Origin: Desulfuromonas sp. TF
GTDB taxonomy: Bacteria > Desulfobacterota > Desulfuromonadia > Desulfuromonadales > ATBO01
Direction: 5' to 3'
DNA length: 64,000 nt
Assembly: GCF_000472285.1 (NCBI RefSeq)
Contig: NZ_KI421428.1
Location: forward strand, 153,094 to 217,093
The notes beneath the pieces are model-generated. The model worked only from the letters and a program-made list of their open reading frames with translations. It had not been told where the DNA came from and did not search any database. Positions within the stretch are counted from its first letter, which is position 1. Every line of letters starts with the position of its first letter. Shown here piece by piece: positions 8,173 to 16,184 of this stretch. The translations under genes were made by a program, and so were the position numbers.

Positions 8173-8250
8173 ATCCGCAGATGACGCAGATGAACGCAGA
8201 TGAATCTAAAAATCTGCGAAAATCTGCGTCATCTGCGGATGATGCTTTTT
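8173..8250. repeat. long inverted repeat built of CGCAGATGA units
   Basis: A perfect 19-bp inverted repeat: left arm 8173-8191 (ATCCGCAGATGACGCAGAT), right arm 8222-8240. Further CGCAGAT/ATCTGCG pairs lie inside the loop. On the + strand it is followed by a run of five T (8246-8250), so it could end transcription of the aldo/keto reductase gene. Its arms are made of roughly 10-bp repeats (CGCAGATGA, CGCAGATGAA), which suggests a dispersed repeat rather than a simple terminator. Confidence 0.75.
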
Positions 8251-8269
8251 AACAAAATAGGAGAATGCT

Positions 8270-8794
8270 ATGAGCGAAGAGGCGATTGAGATCGTTCAGG
8301 GGGACATCACCCGCATGGAGGTCGACGCCATCGTCAATGCCGCCAACACTTCCCTGCTCGGAGGCGGAGGGGTTGACGGCGCCATACACCGGGCAGCGGG
8401 GCCGCAATTGCTGGCCGAGTGCCGGACCCTGGGGGGATGCCCCACCGGCGAGGCCAGGATCACCGGGGGATATGAGCTTCCGGCCAGGCACGTCATTCAC
8501 ACCGTCGGACCGGTATGGCACGGAGGCGACCGGCGCGAGGACGAGCTGCTGGTCGCCTGCTACCGCAACAGCCTGCTCCTTGCGGCGGAAAACGCAGTGG
8601 AGACGATCGCTTTTCCCTCGATCAGCACGGGCGCCTACCGTTTTCCCATCGAGCGGGCCGCCCGCATCGCCCTGCGGGAAAGTCAGGACTTTCTCCGCCG
8701 CGGCGCCACCTCGGTGCGGAAGGTGTATTTCGTCTGCTTTTCCGAAGGGGATGCCGAGGTCTACCGGGAGGCGTTGCGGGAAATGACGGGATGA
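8270..8794 (+). CDS. macrodomain protein, O-acetyl-ADP-ribose deacetylase type
   Basis: 174 aa, a stand-alone macrodomain. The ADP-ribose binding loops are clear: IVNAANTSLLGGGGVDGAIHRAAG, the GEARITGGYELPARHVIHTVGP strand-turn, and SISTGAYRFP near the C-terminus. It matches the YmdB/MacroD class, which removes acetyl groups from O-acetyl-ADP-ribose and can cleave ADP-ribose from proteins. The ATG at 8270 is preceded by AGGAG. No ADP-ribosyltransferase gene is adjacent, so a housekeeping role in ADP-ribose metabolism is more likely than a toxin-antitoxin role. Confidence 0.92.
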   Translation: MSEEAIEIVQGDITRMEVDAIVNAANTSLLGGGGVDGAIHRAAGPQLLAECRTLGGCPTGEARITGGYELPARHVIHTVGPVWHGGDRREDELLVACYRNSLLLAAENAVETIAFPSISTGAYRFPIERAARIALRESQDFLRRGATSVRKVYFVCFSEGDAEVYREALREMTG

Positions 8795-8809
8795 AATCCA
8801 GCAAACTCT

Positions 8810-8844
8810 TATAGGACCTATGGGTCTTATAGGACCTATGAAGG
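8810..8844 (+). repeat. 9-bp tandem repeat array, copy 2
   Basis: Units TATAGGACC, TATGGGTCT, TATAGGACC, TATGAAGGT fill the 55-bp gap between the convergent macrodomain and MFS genes. The last unit has the same TATGAAGG ending as the copies at 5998 and 45644, but here no gene starts after it. The array is partly palindromic (AGGACCTAT...ATAGGACCT). Confidence 0.75.
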
Positions 8845-8849
8845 TAATC

Positions 8850-9986
8850 TTAGCCGGTCGGGCGAAAGCGGGCCACGGCCAAGCCGAGCAGCAGGGCGCC
8901 GCCGGCGACGGCGAAGAGGGGAGAGAGTCCCGCCAGGTCGCCGACCACTCCGAGAATAAAAGAGCCCAGGAAGTTGCCGGCATCGATGGCTCCCGTGAAG
9001 ATGCCGGTGGCTTTGCCGCGGACTTCGAAAGGCTCGCCGCGTACGGCCAGGGTGTTGAGAACGGGAAAGAGGAGGCCGTGCCCGCCGCCGGCCAGCAGCC
9101 CGGCCAGTGCCAGGGTGAAGCCTCCCGTCACCAGGGTCAGGGTGAGAATGCCGGCCGCCGAAACAACCAGCGCGTAGGGGAGCATCCTGCTTTCGCCGAT
9201 ACGGTCGGTCAGGCGCCCGCCGATCAGGCGTATGCCGATCGCGCCTGCCGAATAGGCCAGGAAGAAGATGGAAATGACGGGGATTCCCCGCTCCTCGGCC
9301 AGGGGGGCGACGAAGTTGCCGGTGGCCGCCAGTCCGAAGCCGAAAAGGAGGGAAAGGCCTGCGACGACCAGGAATTTGCGCTGCCGCAGCAGGGCGAAGA
9401 AGGAGTGCCGGCTGCGTATTTTTCCGGCCGGTTCCTTTTCCCTCAACGGCAGGACCAGGAAAAATGCGAGCCCTGCGAGGGCGGCGGAAAGCAGGAAAAA
9501 AGAGGGAAAGCCGAAACGGCGCAGGACCCCTTCGGCGAGCAGGGGGCCGATGGCGAATCCGGTCAGTCCGGAGATGCCGAAAATGCCGATTCCCTCGTTC
9601 AGCCGTTCGGGAGGAATGAGGTCGGCCACGTAGGTGAAGACGGCGGTGAAGCAGATGGCCAGCGCCACCCCGTGGGCGGCCCGCAGAAGGAGCAGGGGGG
9701 CATAGCTGATGCCGTTCAGAAAAGGGAGATAAGCCAGCGGGAGGGCCGCCATGAACAGGGCGCCGAGACAATAGCTCTTTTTGCGTCCGAAGCGGTCGAT
9801 GAGCTCCGCCACCCAGGGTCGGCTGAGGGTCGAGGCGAGGGCGAAGACCCCCATCACCAGACCGATCTCCGCTTCGCCGCCGCCATGTTCGGTGATGAAA
9901 AGGGGAAAAAGGAAGAAGGCGGCAAAACTGGCCACCGTGGTCAGGTTGGCGGCGAAGAGAGCCCAGAAGGCCGGGGTATAGAGCAT
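8850..9986 (-). CDS. MFS family transporter
   Basis: 378 aa of strongly hydrophobic sequence consistent with 12 membrane segments. The loop after segment 2 has the MFS signature in the form RPWVAELIDRFGRKKSYC. The N-terminus MLYTPAFWALFAANLTTVASFAAFFLFPLF is typical of DHA1-like drug/metabolite exporters. ATG at 9986 with AGGAG 8 nt upstream. It is divergent from the receiver-GAF gene and convergent with the macrodomain gene, so it appears to be a single-gene unit. Substrate cannot be deduced. Confidence 0.85.
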   Translation of the reverse strand: MLYTPAFWALFAANLTTVASFAAFFLFPLFITEHGGGEAEIGLVMGVFALASTLSRPWVAELIDRFGRKKSYCLGALFMAALPLAYLPFLNGISYAPLLLLRAAHGVALAICFTAVFTYVADLIPPERLNEGIGIFGISGLTGFAIGPLLAEGVLRRFGFPSFFLLSAALAGLAFFLVLPLREKEPAGKIRSRHSFFALLRQRKFLVVAGLSLLFGFGLAATGNFVAPLAEERGIPVISIFFLAYSAGAIGIRLIGGRLTDRIGESRMLPYALVVSAAGILTLTLVTGGFTLALAGLLAGGGHGLLFPVLNTLAVRGEPFEVRGKATGIFTGAIDAGNFLGSFILGVVGDLAGLSPLFAVAGGALLLGLAVARFRPTG

Positions 9987-10080
9987 CGCTGAGGCTCCTT
10001 GGAGTTGGGCGGAAAGGCGAGTTTAAACCCCGGCGGCGGTACCGTCAAGGCCGAAGGCTTCTCTGGAGGAATCAAATTGA

Positions 10081-10110
10081 TTGGTCGAAACGAGGGGATG
10101 GTGCTATGAT
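10081..10110 (+). promoter_or_regulatory. extended -10 promoter for the receiver-GAF gene
   Basis: TATGAT at 10105-10110 is preceded by TG one base upstream (extended -10). A weak -35 TTGGTC lies 18 nt before it (10081-10086). Transcription would begin about 24 nt before the ATG at 10141. Confidence 0.45.
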
Positions 10111-10140
10111 GTTGCGCTGAATCCAGACGGGGGAAAGCGC

Positions 10141-11124
10141 ATGAAGGAAAAACGAATTCTGGTCGTCGACAATGAATCGCAACGGCGGGACAATCTCAAA
10201 CGGCTCCTTCAGGAGCAGGGGATGGAGACGCTTGAAGCCGCCTCCTGTGAAGAGGCGCTGGAGATTCTGGGAGTAGACGAAAGGATCGGTTTGGTCCTGA
10301 CCGAAACGGAACTTCCGAGCATGAGCGGTCTCTTTCTGCTCAGGAGGGTGAAAGAGCTCCGTCCCGAAATCGAAGTCATTCTGATCACCCATAGTGCATC
10401 CTCCTACAATCTGCTGCAGGCGTTGCGCAGTGGAGCCTTCGATTTTATCGTCCGCCCCATCGACAGTGGCGAGATCCTCTTCAGCGCCCTGCTGAGGGCC
10501 TTCGATCACATGGCCCGGCGTCGGCGGGAAGCCGGTATGATCGAGATTCTGAAGAAAAAGAATCATTCGCTGCAGAGATCACTGAAACTGCAGAAGGCAC
10601 TCAACGCCTCGGCCAGGCAGGTGGCGGCAACGAACGATATCGAGGAGCTGTTTCGCCTGCTGCTCACCTCCGCCATGCGTGAACTTGAAGCGCAACGCGG
10701 CTTTCTTGCCCTCTTTGATCGAGTCTCCGGACAGCTCGGTCTCAAGGTGTGCGAGGGGATTCCATCGGAGATATGCCGGAAGTATGCGGGAGCCCTGCCG
10801 GCCGGTTTCACCCGGGCGCTTGCTCAGCGGGGGAAGCCTGTAGCCATTCCGGACTTCCTGCCCGCCAAGCTGACGGAAATCTCGGCCCCGGATGAGCTTG
10901 AAAGCCTGCTGGCCTTTCCGGGCGTTTTGGCGGCGCCTCTGCGCCTGAAGGAACGGGTCGTCGGAGTCGTCGTCCTCTCCGGATGTCAGACCGGCCTACC
11001 CTACGGAGAGCATGAACTCAATTTCCTGGTCCAGCTTTCCCATCACGTGGCTCTGGCTCTGGAGAAGGCCGGTATCATTCATCAGCTCAAACGGGGGAAG
11101 GGGATTACGGCCGCGGCGCCGTGA
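10141..11124 (+). CDS. receiver-GAF protein with degenerate receiver
   Basis: 327 aa from the ATG at 10141 (GGGGGAAA upstream). Residues 1-125 form a CheY-like receiver (KRILVVDNES), followed by a coiled stretch and a GAF domain at about 165-315. There is no DNA-binding, enzymatic or kinase output domain. The receiver looks altered. The phosphorylated Asp position, four residues before the conserved Pro59, is Glu55 (LVLTETELP), and the conserved lysine of the KP pair is Arg105 (IVRPID). Such a receiver may not be phosphorylated or may mimic the phosphorylated state. The output is probably protein-protein, with the GAF domain sensing a ligand. Confidence 0.85.
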   Translation: MKEKRILVVDNESQRRDNLKRLLQEQGMETLEAASCEEALEILGVDERIGLVLTETELPSMSGLFLLRRVKELRPEIEVILITHSASSYNLLQALRSGAFDFIVRPIDSGEILFSALLRAFDHMARRRREAGMIEILKKKNHSLQRSLKLQKALNASARQVAATNDIEELFRLLLTSAMRELEAQRGFLALFDRVSGQLGLKVCEGIPSEICRKYAGALPAGFTRALAQRGKPVAIPDFLPAKLTEISAPDELESLLAFPGVLAAPLRLKERVVGVVVLSGCQTGLPYGEHELNFLVQLSHHVALALEKAGIIHQLKRGKGITAAAP

Positions 11125-11150
11125 ATGCGAAATGACAGCGAAACTTACAG

Positions 11151-11186
11151 GAAAGGGCCCTCAGCTATGACGGGCCCTTTTCTTTT
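11151..11186. terminator. bidirectional rho-independent terminator
   Basis: Stem AAAGGGCCC / GGGCCCTTT with an 11-nt loop, followed by TTCTTTT on the + strand. It lies between the convergent receiver-GAF and GGDEF genes and could serve both. Confidence 0.8.
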
Positions 11187-11193
11187 GATCGCC

Positions 11194-12282
11194 TCAGCCC
11201 TGCCCGGCCAGCGCGAGCCCAGGGTCGAAAGGTGTCTTGGGGGAGAAAACGATGATCCGGTTCCTGCCGGAGGACTTGGCCCGATAGAGAGCCTGGTCTG
11301 CACTGCCTACCAGCTCTTCCGGTGAGGAGGTGCGGTGTGCACGGCGGGCGGCCAGGCCGATGCTGGCGGTGATTTGGATCGTCTTTTGCTTTTTGTGAAA
11401 AACATGCTTTTCGATGCCGTGTCGGACGTGTTCGGCCGTCACCTTCGCTCCATCGAGGCCGGTATCCGGAAGAATGATGGCGAACTCCTCTCCGCCGTAA
11501 CGGGCCACCAGATCGGTCCTTCTTACGATTCCGCGGATCAGGGAGGCGGTCTCCTTCAGGATGGTGTCGCCGCAAGGGTGGCCGTAAGTGTCGTTGATGT
11601 TCTTGAAATGATCGAGGTCGAGGAGGACGACGGCCATGTCCGCATCGTTGCGTTCGGCAAGATTATAATCGCGATGGAGGATCTCATAGAAGTAGCGGTG
11701 GTTGAAAAGCCCGGTCAGCCCGTCCCGGATGGAGCGCTCTTCCAGAATCCCGTTCAGACGCTCCAGCTCCCTGGCATGGGTGACCAGTTTCGCTTCGGCC
11801 TTGCGTCGCTCTTCGGCTTCCGCCATGGCCTGGTTGAGGGCCAGGCGATGGTTCCCGATGGCCTCGGTCAGGCTGGTGACATCCTGGATGGCGAACATCG
11901 CATCGAACGATTCTCCGTCTGCTCCGGGAACCGCGGTGACCACCGTATATTGAAAACGGAACTTCCCGCCGGGAAGGGGGGCGGGGATGATGTATCTGTG
12001 CAGTTGGGAGGAAAAGACCGTCGGCGGCCCTCCGTTGAAGATTTCAGCGATGCGGCTGGCGTATTTTGGAGCCCCCAGGTGGGGGAAATGATCGAGGATG
12101 CGGGAGCCGACGATCTTTTCGCGGGGCACCCCCGTCCAGGCCTCCAGGCAGCGGTTCCAGAAAAGAACCACATGATTCCGATGCAGGATGAACTGACCGA
12201 TCGGGGCATGATCGAGAATGGCGTAACGCTTGGCCGCGGTATCGATGACGTCAATGGGCCCACCGAGTTCAGCTGGGATCAT
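11194..12282 (-). CDS. PAS-GGDEF diguanylate cyclase
   Basis: 362 aa. An N-terminal PAS domain (about residues 15-130, with FWNRCLEAWTGV) is joined by a coiled coil (about 140-185) to a GGDEF domain. The active-site loop is RYGGEEF, which is compatible with c-di-GMP synthesis. RRTD five residues before it is an intact RxxD inhibitory site, so product feedback is expected. The start codon lies 14 nt inside the CheC-like gene, which makes it the third gene of a co-translated operon with a receiver protein. The operon as a whole probably links a phosphorelay or chemotaxis-like signal to c-di-GMP. Confidence 0.9.
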   Translation of the reverse strand: MIPAELGGPIDVIDTAAKRYAILDHAPIGQFILHRNHVVLFWNRCLEAWTGVPREKIVGSRILDHFPHLGAPKYASRIAEIFNGGPPTVFSSQLHRYIIPAPLPGGKFRFQYTVVTAVPGADGESFDAMFAIQDVTSLTEAIGNHRLALNQAMAEAEERRKAEAKLVTHARELERLNGILEERSIRDGLTGLFNHRYFYEILHRDYNLAERNDADMAVVLLDLDHFKNINDTYGHPCGDTILKETASLIRGIVRRTDLVARYGGEEFAIILPDTGLDGAKVTAEHVRHGIEKHVFHKKQKTIQITASIGLAARRAHRTSSPEELVGSADQALYRAKSSGRNRIIVFSPKTPFDPGLALAGQG

Positions 12283-12880
12283 ACAGGTCCCTGATGGTGC
12301 GGAAAAGAGAGTCGAAGGACCCGAGTTCGAAAATCATGAAAATATTCCCTTCGATCTGCCTCTCCTGCACCCTGAAACTGGTCCGGATCAGCAGTACGGT
12401 CAGCCCGGCGGACTGGCCGCCCATCTTGAGCAGTTCCTCCAGGCTCCCCTCGATGTAATTCGGCAGGGAAAATTCGAAGGGTTTGGCGAGGATGTTGCCG
12501 ATGGTGCCGATCACGCCGTTGATGACGATATTGCCGACCTCGTTGAGGGTTCCGGCCATGACCGCGTTCAGCGACGGTCCGCCGGGAAGCTCCCCGGTGA
12601 GTGCCGCGACAAGCTTTGCCGCACTCTGAGGCGGAAAGACCAGGGCCGCGGTGCCGGTGAAGGAGCCGTAAAAATCGAGCCGGACGCAGGAGATGTCGCT
12701 ACCGGTGAAGCCGTGCAGGTCTTCATCGAGATCCTCGAGCTCAAAGAGGGTGATAGCTGGAACCTCCAGCTCGATGTGGGCCTCCAGCATCTCGTTCAGC
12801 GAAGAAGCCGCTTTGCCGACGCCGATGTTGACGATCTCCTTGAGAGCGTCGAGCTGAAAATTGCTGGGGACGTTCATCAT
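12269..12880 (-). CDS. CheC-like chemotaxis phosphatase
   Basis: 203 aa from the ATG at 12880, which overlaps the stop of the CheY-like gene (ATGA). Two copies of the CheC active-site helix are visible. The first is LKEIVNIGVGKAASSLNEML near residue 15. The second is LNEVGNIVINGVIGTIGN near residue 110. Each has the E..N pair that dephosphorylates CheY-P. Its partner is probably the receiver encoded immediately upstream. It lacks the surface motifs of FliM/FliY. No methyl-accepting protein or CheA lies in the window, so the kinase must be elsewhere. Confidence 0.85.
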   Translation of the reverse strand: MMNVPSNFQLDALKEIVNIGVGKAASSLNEMLEAHIELEVPAITLFELEDLDEDLHGFTGSDISCVRLDFYGSFTGTAALVFPPQSAAKLVAALTGELPGGPSLNAVMAGTLNEVGNIVINGVIGTIGNILAKPFEFSLPNYIEGSLEELLKMGGQSAGLTVLLIRTSFRVQERQIEGNIFMIFELGSFDSLFRTIRDLYDPS

Positions 12881-13248
12881 CGATCTTCCCGCGATCCGAG
12901 GATTCCGTCGACCAGAGACAGAATTTGCTGTTTCTGTGGGGGCTTGTAGGCAAATCCGACGGCTCCCAGCTCCAGGCACTGCTGACGCTTGGTCTCCTGA
13001 ATGTCGGCGGTCAGGACGATCACCGGCAGGCGCAGGTTCTTCTCTTTCAGAGCGGCGAGAAATTCGATGCCGTCGAGTTCGGGCATGAGCAGGTCGGAGA
13101 TGATGCAGTCCGGTCTTATGGTGCCCGCCTTCTCCAGACCATCCCGGCCGTCCGCCGCTTCCACCGTTTCATGCCCGGCGGATTTGAGCATATTGCAGAT
13201 GTTCAATCGCGCGAACATCGAATCGTCAACAACAAGTATTGTTGCCAT
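12877..13248 (-). CDS. stand-alone CheY-like response regulator
   Basis: 123 aa, a single receiver domain with all hallmarks: acidic pair in ILVVDDS, phosphoacceptor Asp in CIISDLLMPELDG, a Thr (VLTAD) and the lysine before Pro (FAYKPP). I chose the ATG at 13248 because GGAG ends 6 nt before it. The ATG two codons upstream touches the GGAG directly. It is first in a three-gene operon with the CheC-like phosphatase (4-nt overlap) and the PAS-GGDEF protein. Confidence 0.88.
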   Translation of the reverse strand: MATILVVDDSMFARLNICNMLKSAGHETVEAADGRDGLEKAGTIRPDCIISDLLMPELDGIEFLAALKEKNLRLPVIVLTADIQETKRQQCLELGAVGFAYKPPQKQQILSLVDGILGSREDR

Positions 13249-13761
13249 CGCCATCTCCAAATAAATAAACAAATTGCAATTAATACCAGAAATAAAATAA
13301 AAAGGCGGTAAAACTCATTGAAATTCAATATAAATTCAGTTCGGATAGATATCCGCCGATTATATGTATTTTAATGATTGATTGCAAGATCAGTTTTTTA
13401 CATGAAGAAGATGAGCAAGGGCTGTTTGAGGTTGTCGACCATGCCGGGAGCCCCTTCCTGATCCGCCCAATCTCCTTGAGGAGGCGGCTGCCGGTAGGGT
13501 TGCTCCCGCCCGAGGTATCGAGCACATTCAGCCTGTTGACAGTCCGGAAAGAAAAAATATGATTATGCAGGTCAGTTGCAATTGTGCTCAGTTCCGGCTC
13601 CGGCGGGGTCGCGACCGGTGCGAGCCGTCCAGTCTTTCTCGGAATATATCCTCTCCTTTGGAAAAACCTTCGCAGGAAACGGTGGAAAACTTCAGAATAC
13701 CTGATAATTCTATTATGAAGTCCAATGTGATGGTTTGCATAAACACGACAGGAGATCAACG
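13249..13761. other. 513-bp AT-richer intergenic region
   Basis: This divergent gap separates the CheY-like gene from htrA. It is clearly richer in A and T than its surroundings, especially at 13249-13390. A good sigma-70 promoter toward htrA lies at 13536-13563. The open frames here are not convincing; the longest (13325-13840, minus) runs into htrA. I see no RNA gene. Confidence 0.6.
13536..13563 (+). promoter_or_regulatory. sigma-70 promoter upstream of htrA
   Basis: Perfect -35 TTGACA (13536-13541), 16-nt spacer, -10 TATGAT (13558-13563, 5 of 6 matches). Transcription would start near 13570, leaving a leader of about 190 nt before the htrA ATG. Confidence 0.6.
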
Positions 13762-15252
13762 ATGAGAATTCTGCACAGCGCATCCTCAAGCGGGCTTCCA
13801 GCCCGGTGGATGGTCGCCATTCTGATTGTTCTGGCCGCATCCCCGTTCAGCCTTCAGCCCCTTAGTGTCTTCGCACAGGAGGAAGCCATCGAAAGCCTGC
13901 GCCAGACGGGTGAAGCGTTCCGGGCGGTGGCCAAGAAGGTGACGCCCGCCGTGGTCTTCGTCAAGGTGGAGAAACTGGTCAAGGGCCGTTCAACCGGCGA
14001 GATTCCCTTCCCCTTTGGGGGGCAGGGCCCTTTCGACGATGATTTTTTCCGTCGTTTCTTCGGCATTCCCATGCCGCAGCAACCCGACCAAGGTGAACCG
14101 CCTCAGCAACGCAGGTACGGGCAGGGCTCCGGTTTCATCATCTCGCCGGACGGTTTTATCCTGACCAACCACCATGTGGTCGGCGATGCCGACAAGGTCA
14201 CCGTGCAGATGCAGGACGGCAGCGAATTCACCGCCAAGGTCGTGGGCAACGACCCGCGATCGGATGTGGCGGTGATCAAGATCGATGCCGCCAACCTGCC
14301 GGTCCTGCAGCTGGGTGATTCCGATGCCCTGGAAGTCGGAGACTGGGTTCTGGCGGTGGGCAGCCCCTTCGGGCTTTCACATTCCATCACCGCCGGCATC
14401 GTCAGCGCCAAGGGGCGCAGCAGTGTGGGCATAGCCGATTATGAGAACTTCATCCAGACCGATGCGGCGATCAATCCGGGGAACTCGGGTGGGCCGCTCG
14501 TCGACGTGGACGGCCGGGTTGTGGGTATGAACACCGCCATTTTCAGCCGCAGCGGCGGCTACATGGGAATCGGCTTCGCCATTCCCATCAACATGATTAA
14601 AACGATCCGCGATCAGCTCATTGAACATGGCTCGGTGATTCGCGGCTATCTCGGGGTGGCTATCCAGAACCTGACATCCGAGCTTGCGCAAAGCTTCAAT
14701 CTCGAAGGGCAGAAGGGGGCACTGGTGGCTGGAGTCACCAAGGATTCTCCGGCTGAAAAGTCCGGCCTCAAACAGGGCGACGTCATCATCGAATTCGCCG
14801 GCAAGCCGGTGACCGAGATCGGCGATTTCCGCAATCAGGTGGCGATGACGCCTCCTGGGACGGAAAAGAAGATGACGGTCGTGCGGGACGGAAAGCGACA
14901 AACCCTTGAGGTCACCATCGGCACGCTGCCCGGGGAAGAGGAAGAGGGTAGGAAGGAACCGAGCGCGGTCAGCGAACTGGGCCTCACGGTGCAGCCCCTG
15001 ACCCGTGAACTGGCCCAGCAGCTCGGGTTCGTCGGGGAAGAGGGGGTGATCGTATCCGGGGTGTCTCCGGGTTCCGCCGCTGGGGAGGCGGGAATCCGTC
15101 CAGGATTCCTTGTTCAGGAGGTTAACCGGAGACCGGTGAAAACTCCGGCCGAATTCCGGCAGGCGGTGGCCAATACTCCCAAAGGCGGAACGGTCCTTCT
15201 TCTGCTGAGGGACGGAGAATCAAGCCTGTACGTGGCTCTCGAGATGGAATAA
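13762..15252 (+). CDS. htrA: periplasmic serine protease HtrA/DegP family
   Basis: 496 aa from the ATG at 13762 (AGGAG 7 nt upstream). A signal peptide spans about residues 1-40, with cleavage probably after SVFA. The trypsin-like domain has the catalytic triad His138 (LTNHHVVGD), Asp168 (RSDVAVIKID) and Ser242 (NPGNSGGPLVD). Two PDZ domains follow (about 270-360 and 400-490). It acts in the periplasm as protease and chaperone for misfolded envelope proteins. A Gly/Pro/Gln-rich loop around residues 75-120 matches the LA loop of DegP/DegQ. It sits next to the envelope operon but has its own promoter and a terminator-like hairpin. Confidence 0.95.
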   Translation: MRILHSASSSGLPARWMVAILIVLAASPFSLQPLSVFAQEEAIESLRQTGEAFRAVAKKVTPAVVFVKVEKLVKGRSTGEIPFPFGGQGPFDDDFFRRFFGIPMPQQPDQGEPPQQRRYGQGSGFIISPDGFILTNHHVVGDADKVTVQMQDGSEFTAKVVGNDPRSDVAVIKIDAANLPVLQLGDSDALEVGDWVLAVGSPFGLSHSITAGIVSAKGRSSVGIADYENFIQTDAAINPGNSGGPLVDVDGRVVGMNTAIFSRSGGYMGIGFAIPINMIKTIRDQLIEHGSVIRGYLGVAIQNLTSELAQSFNLEGQKGALVAGVTKDSPAEKSGLKQGDVIIEFAGKPVTEIGDFRNQVAMTPPGTEKKMTVVRDGKRQTLEVTIGTLPGEEEEGRKEPSAVSELGLTVQPLTRELAQQLGFVGEEGVIVSGVSPGSAAGEAGIRPGFLVQEVNRRPVKTPAEFRQAVANTPKGGTVLLLLRDGESSLYVALEME

Positions 15253-15263
15253 GGAAACTCTGC

Positions 15264-15286
15264 GGGGCGGCTCCCGCGGCCGCCCC
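15264..15286 (+). terminator. probable terminator after htrA
   Basis: Eight-bp GC stem GGGGCGGC / GCCGCCCC with a 7-nt loop, 12 bases after the htrA stop. The following sequence is pyrimidine-rich but has no real T run. Confidence 0.5.
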
Positions 15287-15354
15287 ATGTCTCTGTCGTC
15301 TTCCTGTACTTTCGGCGGGCGTTTGTCTGAAAAGAATTCGATGGAAGGCTTCCC

Positions 15355-15996
15355 ATGCACCAGGAGGAAAAACGAATCTACATAGTCGGCCAGAACCGAC
15401 TTCAGAATGAAATGATGGCATCCTTCATCGGCAACAGTACGGAAGTGGATTGCCGGGTTGAGGACGACATCTGCAAAGTACCGCCGGGGAAGAGGAACGG
15501 ACGGGAATTGATACTATTTGACTGCCGTGATCAGGGAGCGGATGCTCTGCTCTCCGGACTCCGTTCGGAAAAGAAATTCACCGTGAACCATTTGGTGGCC
15601 CTGTTCAATGTCAGGGAGGCTATGGAGATCGAGAAAGAAACCCTTGCCTTGGGTGTCCGGGGATTTTTCTATGATCATGACGGATCCGCCACCCTTTTGA
15701 AAGGTGTCGATGTAATCTTCGACAACCAGCTCTGGCTCTCCCGAAAAAAATTTACCGAGGTCCTTGAACGTGGTTTCGACGGACCCACGGAAAGGAAGAA
15801 AACTTCGGGAGGACTGACGGCAAGAGAGACTGAAATCCTGAAGGCACTGGCTCTCGGCATTTCTAACGAGATGATCGCGAAGGAGCTCTGCATCAGTCCA
15901 CATACGGTTAAGACCCATATCTATCATATCTTCAGGAAGATCAGCGTCAAAAACCGCATCCAGGCTGCCCGCTGGGCGATGAATCATCTCCTCTAA
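15355..15996 (+). CDS. LuxR-family transcriptional regulator, CsgD-like
   Basis: 213 aa. The C-terminal 65 residues are a LuxR/FixJ helix-turn-helix (LTARETEILKALALGISNEM, then PHTVKTHIYHIFRKI). The N-terminal 130 residues resemble an atypical receiver of the CsgD type, with ILFDCRDQ in the phosphorylation region but no clear acidic pocket or KP lysine. The ATG at 15355 comes after a weak GGAAGG. It reads toward the envelope operon that begins 188 nt downstream and is the obvious candidate for its regulator. That link is inferred from position only. Confidence 0.82.
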   Translation: MHQEEKRIYIVGQNRLQNEMMASFIGNSTEVDCRVEDDICKVPPGKRNGRELILFDCRDQGADALLSGLRSEKKFTVNHLVALFNVREAMEIEKETLALGVRGFFYDHDGSATLLKGVDVIFDNQLWLSRKKFTEVLERGFDGPTERKKTSGGLTARETEILKALALGISNEMIAKELCISPHTVKTHIYHIFRKISVKNRIQAARWAMNHLL

Positions 15997-16184
15997 TCCC
16001 CCTTTTTCCTGATGGACTCTCCTCACATCCTGTGAAACAATATGCGGGATTTTTCGCATTGCTTTCCCGGCTGCAGGAGGTAAGCTGAAATTCAGGAGTT
16101 GGGCAGCCGGATTGCCGGGAACCCTCCGCTTGAGCGCTTTCATGTTTTGGCGCGCGCCGGAGATATATCTGCAAGGAGATTTCC

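Noticed and set aside
8270-8794. Macrodomain protein as antitoxin of a DarT-like toxin
   Set aside because: No toxin-like gene adjoins it. Neighbours are a reductase and an MFS transporter, and its motifs fit the stand-alone deacetylase class.
10081-10140. TTG start for the receiver-GAF gene
   Set aside because: The extra 20 residues show no receiver homology, contain the promoter, and the ATG at 10141 has a ribosome binding site.
13325-13840. Minus-strand frame of 171 codons before htrA
   Set aside because: It overlaps the htrA start and signal peptide and the htrA promoter region. No ribosome binding site or family pattern; it is low-complexity Ser/Arg/Ile sequence.
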